NCBI GenBank assembly: GCA_900315565.1
Contig: OMZS01000014.1
Coordinates: 62,001 to 126,000 of the forward strand
From: an uncultured Prevotellaceae bacterium
GTDB taxonomy: Bacteria > Bacteroidota > Bacteroidia > Bacteroidales > Bacteroidaceae
Direction: 5' to 3'
DNA: 64,000 nt
Shown here: positions 59,405 to 64,000 of the stretch, one piece after another
Layout: each line of letters starts with the position of its first letter
Position numbering within the stretch: position 1 is the stretch's first letter
The notes under the pieces: model-generated
The model's database searches: none
What the model was told of the DNA's origin: nothing
Seen by the model: the letters and a program-made list of their open reading frames with translations, nothing else
Program-made: the position numbers and the translations under genes

Positions 59405-60301
59405 ATGGGCACAGAAGCAAAACCGTTTTTGAAATGGGCTGGTGGTAAAGGGCAATTACTAAGCCAGTTATCTGAGCATTTTCCTGACAGAATCAGCAGA
59501 GAACCATTTACTTACATTGAACCGTTCGTAGGTGGCGGTGCGATGCTCTTCTATATGTTGCAGCGTTTTGACAACATCAAGAAGGTCATCATCAATGATG
59601 TCAACGAGGATTTGATCCTATCTTATCGAATCATCAAGAAAGATGTAGAGGCTCTTATCTGCAAACTTGCAGGAATGGAGAAAGATTATTTGAACATTGC
59701 TGACCAAGACGGGCGAAAGAATCTGTTCTATGAGATTCGAGATAGGTATAACCAACATGTAGGTGATAGTGTTGAACGTGTATCACAATTGTTATTTCTG
59801 AACAAAACTTGCTTTAACGGTTTGTATCGAGTAAACAAGAAAGGCTTGTTTAATGTACCTTTTGGTAAATACTCCAATCCAGTCGTCTGCAATGCGGATG
59901 TCTTAAAAGCAGATAGCCAACGGTTGCAAAATGCTAATGTGGAAATCTGTCAAGGCGACTATGCGCAAACCTTACCATTTGTAGATGGTCTAACATTTTT
60001 CTACCTCGACCCTCCATATCGTCCGTTGAACTCTACATCAAGTTTTACAGCATATACAAAGGGCGATTTCAATGATGATAACCAACGGGCATTGGCTGAT
60101 TTTTGCCATCAACTTTCAGATAGAGGATGTCTATGGATGGAAAGCAATGCAGATTGTTCGGCCAAGAATCCCGAAGACACTTTCTTTGAGGAATTGTATA
60201 GGAACTATCGGATAGAGCGTGTATATGCCTCGCGCTTCATCAACGCCAATCCTAGTAAACGTGGAAAACTAACCGAACTATTAATCAAGAATTATGAATA
60301 A
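59405..60301 (+). CDS. dpnM: DNA adenine methyltransferase, Dam/DpnM type (GATC)
   Basis: 298 residues. Alpha-class N6-adenine methylase: motif I region FLKWAGGKGQLLSQL (about 8-22), FVGGGAMLFYML, and motif IV FFYLDPPYRPL (about 198-208). It closely follows Dam, DpnM and M.MboI in layout and should methylate the A of GATC on double-stranded DNA, protecting the host. The stop overlaps the nuclease gene by eight bases. The A+T content is clearly higher than in flanking genes, which suggests horizontal transfer. Confidence 0.95.
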   Translation: MGTEAKPFLKWAGGKGQLLSQLSEHFPDRISREPFTYIEPFVGGGAMLFYMLQRFDNIKKVIINDVNEDLILSYRIIKKDVEALICKLAGMEKDYLNIADQDGRKNLFYEIRDRYNQHVGDSVERVSQLLFLNKTCFNGLYRVNKKGLFNVPFGKYSNPVVCNADVLKADSQRLQNANVEICQGDYAQTLPFVDGLTFFYLDPPYRPLNSTSSFTAYTKGDFNDDNQRALADFCHQLSDRGCLWMESNADCSAKNPEDTFFEELYRNYRIERVYASRFINANPSKRGKLTELLIKNYE

Positions 60302-61115
60302 GGATTTTACTCTCTTTATGTCTCAATTGAAAGAGACAAATCAGACCCTCGATTTTTTTTGCGACTTCGATAAGATATCCGCCAATGTAGCAGATGTAGA
60401 GATGAGCCTGAACACACTTAACTATCTCATTGGCAAGGAAAATATAGCCAAAGGTGTGAATGATATATGGCAGCGCGACCCTAAAGTTTTTGAAGTCCTG
60501 GGTATTCTGATAGCTGTCAGAGATGAAGGCAAAAAGCCTGTAGTTGATGGCAACGGAAATGTTGTATTATTGAAAAGCTATTTTGAGTCGGCCGAAAAAG
60601 TTGAGGAGTTCTTATTCGGTACGGGGTTGGCAGAAGTGTTCCAGTCGCGCCGTATAAAAAACCTTGTGGATTATGTGTTCGGAATAGAGACAGGTCTAGA
60701 TACCAATGCCCGCAAAAACCGTAGTGGTCATATCATGGAAGGAACTGTTGCTCGCATACTGAGCGAGAATAATATTGTTTTCCGTCAGGAGGTCTATTCA
60801 TCAGAGTTTCCTGAGTTGTCGATACTAGGAACGGATGAAAAGCGATTTGACTTTTTCATAGAAGCTGCTCAAAAGAAATACCTAATAGAAGTAAATTTCT
60901 ATAGTGGAGGAGGCTCTAAGCTTAACGAAGTGGCACGTGCCTACACGGAATTGGCTCCAAAGGTGAATTCTTTGCCAGGCTTTGAGTTCGTATGGATTAC
61001 TGATGGCATAGGCTGGAAGTCGGCACGAAGCAAATTAGAAGAGGCCTACAACGCCATTCCTAGCGTGTATAACCTGACAAATATCAGCTCTTTTGTTGAA
61101 TTGCTGAAAAAATGA
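60294..61115 (+). CDS. dpnB: DpnII/MboI type II restriction endonuclease (GATC)
   Basis: 273 residues, normal for DpnII-type enzymes. RRIKNLVDYVFGIETGLDTN and RKNRSGHIMEGTVARIL are family marks. The PD-(D/E)xK site is KRFDFFIEAAQKKYLIEVNFYS: Asp, then Glu-Val-Asn in place of ExK, as in this group, with SGGGSKLNEVARAYTEL behind. It cuts unmethylated GATC. It overlaps dpnM (8 bp) and the second methylase (4 bp), so the three are translated from one message. Confidence 0.95.
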   Translation: MNKDFTLFMSQLKETNQTLDFFCDFDKISANVADVEMSLNTLNYLIGKENIAKGVNDIWQRDPKVFEVLGILIAVRDEGKKPVVDGNGNVVLLKSYFESAEKVEEFLFGTGLAEVFQSRRIKNLVDYVFGIETGLDTNARKNRSGHIMEGTVARILSENNIVFRQEVYSSEFPELSILGTDEKRFDFFIEAAQKKYLIEVNFYSGGGSKLNEVARAYTELAPKVNSLPGFEFVWITDGIGWKSARSKLEEAYNAIPSVYNLTNISSFVELLKK

Positions 61116-62380
61116 TAAAACCCTACTACAAATCCCCTACGCACGACTTTAATCTGCTCTGTGGTGATACATTTGAGTTGCTGCCGCAGTTCGATTTCCA
61201 GTTCGACATGATATTCGCCGACCCGCCATATTTCCTGTCGAGCGGGGGCATATCGGTGCAGAGCGGCAAGGTGGTCTGTGTGGACAAGGGTGACTGGGAC
61301 AAAAGTATGTCGCAGGAAGATATAAACGCCTTCAACATCAAATGGCTGTCGCTTTGCAGGGATAAACTGAAGATGAATGGCACGATATGGATTTCGGGAA
61401 CATATCATAATATTTTCTCCGTGGCCAATGCCCTAACGCATCTTAACTATAAGATTCTGAACGTGATAACATGGGCCAAGACAAACCCGCCGCCTAACAT
61501 CTCATGCCGATATTTTACCTATTCCACGGAGTTCATTATCTGGGCTCGCAAGAGTGAGAAGGTGCCACATTATTATAATTACGATTTGATGAAGCGCATT
61601 AACGGCGACAAACAGATGACTGACGTGTGGCGTTTGCCTGCAATTGCCCTTTGGGAGAAAACTTGTGGAAAACATCCCACTCAGAAACCGCTGAGTTTAC
61701 TTTCGCGTATCATTATGGCCTCTACCAAGCCTAGAGCGTGGATTCTCGACCCTTTTGCTGGCAGTAGCACAACTGGCATTGCGGCTAATCTTTTGGGGCG
61801 TAGATTTCTGGGTGTTGAGCGTGAAAAAGAATTTGCAGCCATTAGCAAAGAGCGGCGCGAGGAACTTGAGCAAGGGGAGAATTTCGGTATTTTCAGACAG
61901 AAGATTAGTGACATCGTTAAAGCTTGCGACACGCAAACAGATATGTTCGGTTGCAATGATCCAGAGCCGGAAGAAAGGCTTCCTTTCCTTTATGAGAATG
62001 CCTGTGAAGGTATCTTGATGTACGCTTTAAATGCTGTTTCTCGTAAGAAAACAGAACCTTTAGGTAAACTTGCATTTGGGATTAAAGGCCATTCGCTCGA
62101 AGATGATGAGATAAGTAAGATAGGTTACATTTTGTTTCATTATTGGAACAACGAGAAAGCCACATTATATAAACTTCAGAGAGAACCGAGGATTGTTAAT
62201 AAGCAGAACATTCCCGATGGATATTTAACTCGTATGAGCAAAGATGCTGACCGCTTTCTAGTTTTGGAATACTCTCCCCAAAGAGTTGACATAGGGAAAT
62301 ATGACATCAAGAAAGTTCAGAAAAAAGGCAAAGAACGGTATATGCCCTTCGTAGCATCATTAGAAGACATTAAAATATAG
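61112..62380 (+). CDS. dpnA: Second GATC-type adenine methylase (DpnA-like) with C-terminal extension
   Basis: 422 residues; DpnA is about 270. Beta-class order: motif IV FADPPYFLSSGG (about 35-46) near the N terminus, KHPTQKPLSLLSRII, and motif I LDPFAGSSTTGIAANLLGR (about 210-228). DpnA-type enzymes methylate single-stranded GATC, useful when the locus enters a cell as ssDNA. Residues 280-422 are an added domain (LENACEGILMYALNAV-like helices, then a beta-rich end) that I do not recognise. The gene order methylase-nuclease-second methylase differs from pneumococcal dpnM-dpnA-dpnB. A terminator follows. Confidence 0.92.
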   Translation: MIKPYYKSPTHDFNLLCGDTFELLPQFDFQFDMIFADPPYFLSSGGISVQSGKVVCVDKGDWDKSMSQEDINAFNIKWLSLCRDKLKMNGTIWISGTYHNIFSVANALTHLNYKILNVITWAKTNPPPNISCRYFTYSTEFIIWARKSEKVPHYYNYDLMKRINGDKQMTDVWRLPAIALWEKTCGKHPTQKPLSLLSRIIMASTKPRAWILDPFAGSSTTGIAANLLGRRFLGVEREKEFAAISKERREELEQGENFGIFRQKISDIVKACDTQTDMFGCNDPEPEERLPFLYENACEGILMYALNAVSRKKTEPLGKLAFGIKGHSLEDDEISKIGYILFHYWNNEKATLYKLQREPRIVNKQNIPDGYLTRMSKDADRFLVLEYSPQRVDIGKYDIKKVQKKGKERYMPFVASLEDIKI

Positions 62381-62383
62381 ACG

Positions 62384-62411
62384 GCGGATGATGCAAATTC
62401 ATCCGCTTTTT
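62384..62411 (+). terminator. Terminator of the restriction-modification operon
   Basis: GCGGATGA pairs with TCATCCGC, followed by TTTTTG. A second small hairpin with T run (TTTCCCG-TT-TCGGGAAA, 62433-62450) follows. Confidence 0.82.
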
Positions 62412-62544
62412 GTTTTTGGTTGTCTTTGTGGATTTCCCGTTTCGGGAAACTTTTTGTTTTTGCTGAGGAGTAAACTTATCCGTTTTGGAAAAGTTTTGTG
62501 AAAAAATTGTTGCGAATGTATTTCTTTTTATGAAATAATCGTTG

Positions 62545-62553
62545 TAACTTTGT
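62545..62553 (+). promoter_or_regulatory. -7 box of nrdJ
   Basis: TAACTTTGT, 57 bases before the ATG at 62611. No clear -33 box. Confidence 0.55.
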
Positions 62554-62579
62554 GGCCAAATATTCATTCTAACTAATAA

Positions 62580-62606
62580 ATGGAAATTCAGAAGACTTAT
62601 TCTTAA
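62580..62606 (+). other. Eight-codon open frame duplicating the nrdJ start
   Basis: ATG followed by codons for EIQKTYS and a TAA stop. It differs by two bases from the first eight codons of nrdJ (METQKTYS) placed 31 bp downstream. It is a tandem duplication of the start region, and could be translated as a short leader peptide. Confidence 0.7.
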
Positions 62607-62610
62607 ATTA

Positions 62611-64000
62611 ATGGAAACTCAAAAGACTTATTCTTACGACGAAGCTCTGGCCGCGTCGCTCGACTATTTTGGGGGCGATGAACTGGCCGCCCGTGTTTGG
62701 GTGAACAAATATGCCATGAAAGACAGCCTTGGCAACATTTACGAGGACAGTCCGCGCATGATGCACTGGCGCATTGCCAACGAGATAGCCCGTGTGGAGC
62801 AGAAATATCCCAATCCGCTTTCGGCAGAGCAGATATTCGAGTTGCTCGACCATTTCAGATACATTGTTCCTGCAGGCAGCCCCATGACGGGCATCGGCAA
62901 CTCGCACCAGGTGGCCTCGTTGTCGAACTGCTTTGTGATAGGGCTCGACGGCAATGCCGACTCTTATGGTGCCATAATGCGCATCGACGAGGAGCAGGTG
63001 CAGCTGATGAAGCGCCGTGGCGGTGTGGGCCACGACCTGAGCCACATCCGTCCGAAGGGTTCGCCGGTTCACAATTCGGCACTTACCTCCACGGGTCTGG
63101 TGCCGTTCATGGAGCGTTATAGTAATAGTACGCGCGAGGTGGCGCAAGACGGGCGTCGCGGCGCGCTGATGCTGAGCGTGAGCATCAAGCATCCCGATGC
63201 TGAGGCTTTCATCGATGCGAAGATGACCGAGGGAAAGGTGACGGGTGCCAACGTAAGTGTGAAGATTGACGACGAGTTTATGCGTGCTGCCACCGAGGGC
63301 CGCGAGTATGTGCAGCAGTTCCCCATCGACGCGGAGAATCCCGATGTGAGCAAAACCATCGACGCCAAGAACCTGTGGGCAAAGATTGTTCACAATGCAT
63401 GGAAGAGCGCAGAGCCGGGTGTGCTGTTTTGGGATACCATTCTGCGCGAGAGCATTCCCGACTGTTATGCCGACCTGGGCTTCCGCACGGTGAGCACCAA
63501 TCCTTGTGGCGAAATACCGCTGTGCCCCTACGACTCGTGCCGTCTGCTGAGCATCAACCTTTATTCGTATGTGGTGAACCCGTTTACGAAGGAGGCGCGC
63601 TTCGACTTTGATTTGTTCCGTAAGCATGTGGCCATTGCCCAGCGGCTGATGGACGACATTGTGGATTTGGAGCTGGAGAAGATAGAGCAAATCATGGAGA
63701 AGGTGAAGTCTGACCCGCAAAACGAAGAGGTGAAGCAGGCCGAATATCACCTTTGGGAAAAGATTCAGCGCAAGAGCGGCATGGGTCGCCGCACAGGCGT
63801 TGGCATCACAGCCGAGGGCGACATGATAGCCGCCATGGGACTTCGCTATGGCACGCAGGAGGCCACCGATTTTTCGGTAGATGTTCATCGCACGCTGGCG
63901 CTGGCTGCCTACGGCTCGTCGGTGCAGATGGCCAAGGAGAGGGGAGCGTTTGAGATTTACGACGCGAAGCGCGAGGAGCAGAATCCGTTTGTCTGCCGGC
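62611..64000 (+). CDS. nrdJ: Adenosylcobalamin-dependent (class II) ribonucleotide reductase, 5-prime part
   Basis: 463 codons are present; the rest lies beyond the window. The enzyme makes deoxynucleotides with B12 rather than a tyrosyl radical. GSPMTGIGNSHQVASLSNCF carries the first active-site Cys. GRRGALMLSVSIKHPDAEAF and NPCGEIPLCPYDSCRLLSINL (second Cys region) follow, with MGRRTGVGITAEGDMIAAMG later. This set is that of class II NrdJ. The N-terminal ATP cone of class Ia is absent. It uses B12, as does the mutase served by meaB. The start (ATG 62611) is preceded by a duplicated copy of itself at 62580. Confidence 0.95.
   Translation, partial: METQKTYSYDEALAASLDYFGGDELAARVWVNKYAMKDSLGNIYEDSPRMMHWRIANEIARVEQKYPNPLSAEQIFELLDHFRYIVPAGSPMTGIGNSHQVASLSNCFVIGLDGNADSYGAIMRIDEEQVQLMKRRGGVGHDLSHIRPKGSPVHNSALTSTGLVPFMERYSNSTREVAQDGRRGALMLSVSIKHPDAEAFIDAKMTEGKVTGANVSVKIDDEFMRAATEGREYVQQFPIDAENPDVSKTIDAKNLWAKIVHNAWKSAEPGVLFWDTILRESIPDCYADLGFRTVSTNPCGEIPLCPYDSCRLLSINLYSYVVNPFTKEARFDFDLFRKHVAIAQRLMDDIVDLELEKIEQIMEKVKSDPQNEEVKQAEYHLWEKIQRKSGMGRRTGVGITAEGDMIAAMGLRYGTQEATDFSVDVHRTLALAAYGSSVQMAKERGAFEIYDAKREEQNPFVCR

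Overview
The window looks like a chromosomal segment of a Bacteroidales bacterium, most likely Prevotella or a close relative. Reasons: a SusC/SusD pair with glycoside hydrolases, PorQ of the type IX secretion system, DUF3822 beside rsmD, the order parA-parB-DUF5683-lytic transglycosylase-RelA/SpoT, and promoters of the Bacteroidetes type (a -7 box TAnnTTTGC, in several cases 19 bp downstream of a TTTG or TTGG box). Most of the window is GC-moderate housekeeping sequence. The restriction-modification block near the right end is visibly richer in A and T. No rRNA, tRNA, CRISPR array, transposase or integrase was seen.

Layout. 1-6.3 kb: a thioredoxin/esterase fusion and dinB leaving from overlapping divergent promoters, an HU-like protein, a PagL-like lipid A deacylase and an outer-membrane protein. 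6.3-12.5 kb: rmuC, two secreted proteins and a membrane-anchored TPR/HTH protein, separated by long repeat-rich spacers. 12.6-19.2 kb (minus): DUF3822-rsmD-RecD-like helicase, cardiolipin synthase, dnaG. 19.6-23.2 kb (plus): a duplicated-domain secreted protein and a BlaI/M56 sensor pair. 23.3-32.2 kb (minus): a polysaccharide utilisation locus GH28-susC-susD, then GH92. 32.7-34.8 kb (minus): surE-lpxB. 35.0-51.6 kb (plus): parAB-DUF5683-mltD-rsh, pectinesterase, a giant alpha-2-macroglobulin, DUF1573, meaB, ispH. 51.6-53.2 kb (minus): porQ-cmk. 53.4-57.6 kb (plus): TonB, polyprenyl synthase, tatD, a lipoprotein hydrolase. 58.3-62.4 kb: a DpnII-type (GATC) restriction-modification locus with a DpnD-like small protein, a second methylase and a structured leader. 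62.6 kb to the edge: class II ribonucleotide reductase, cut by the window end.

The strongest theme is repeats. At least six families of short non-coding repeats occupy the intergenic regions: palindromic CTAG/CTCACGACG elements in tandem arrays of 21, 43 and 85 bp, mosaic 12-bp minisatellites, hairpin elements with changed stems and conserved ends, GC-rich palindromes, TAACTCC-type microrepeats and others. Two of these types also sit in frame inside conserved proteins (TatD, GH92, DnaG, LpxB and a duplicated-domain protein), adding linkers without breaking the genes. The second theme is the restriction-modification locus: its first promoter is preceded by four clustered GATC sites, the enzyme's own target, and the methylase gene has a leader that can fold in two exclusive ways.
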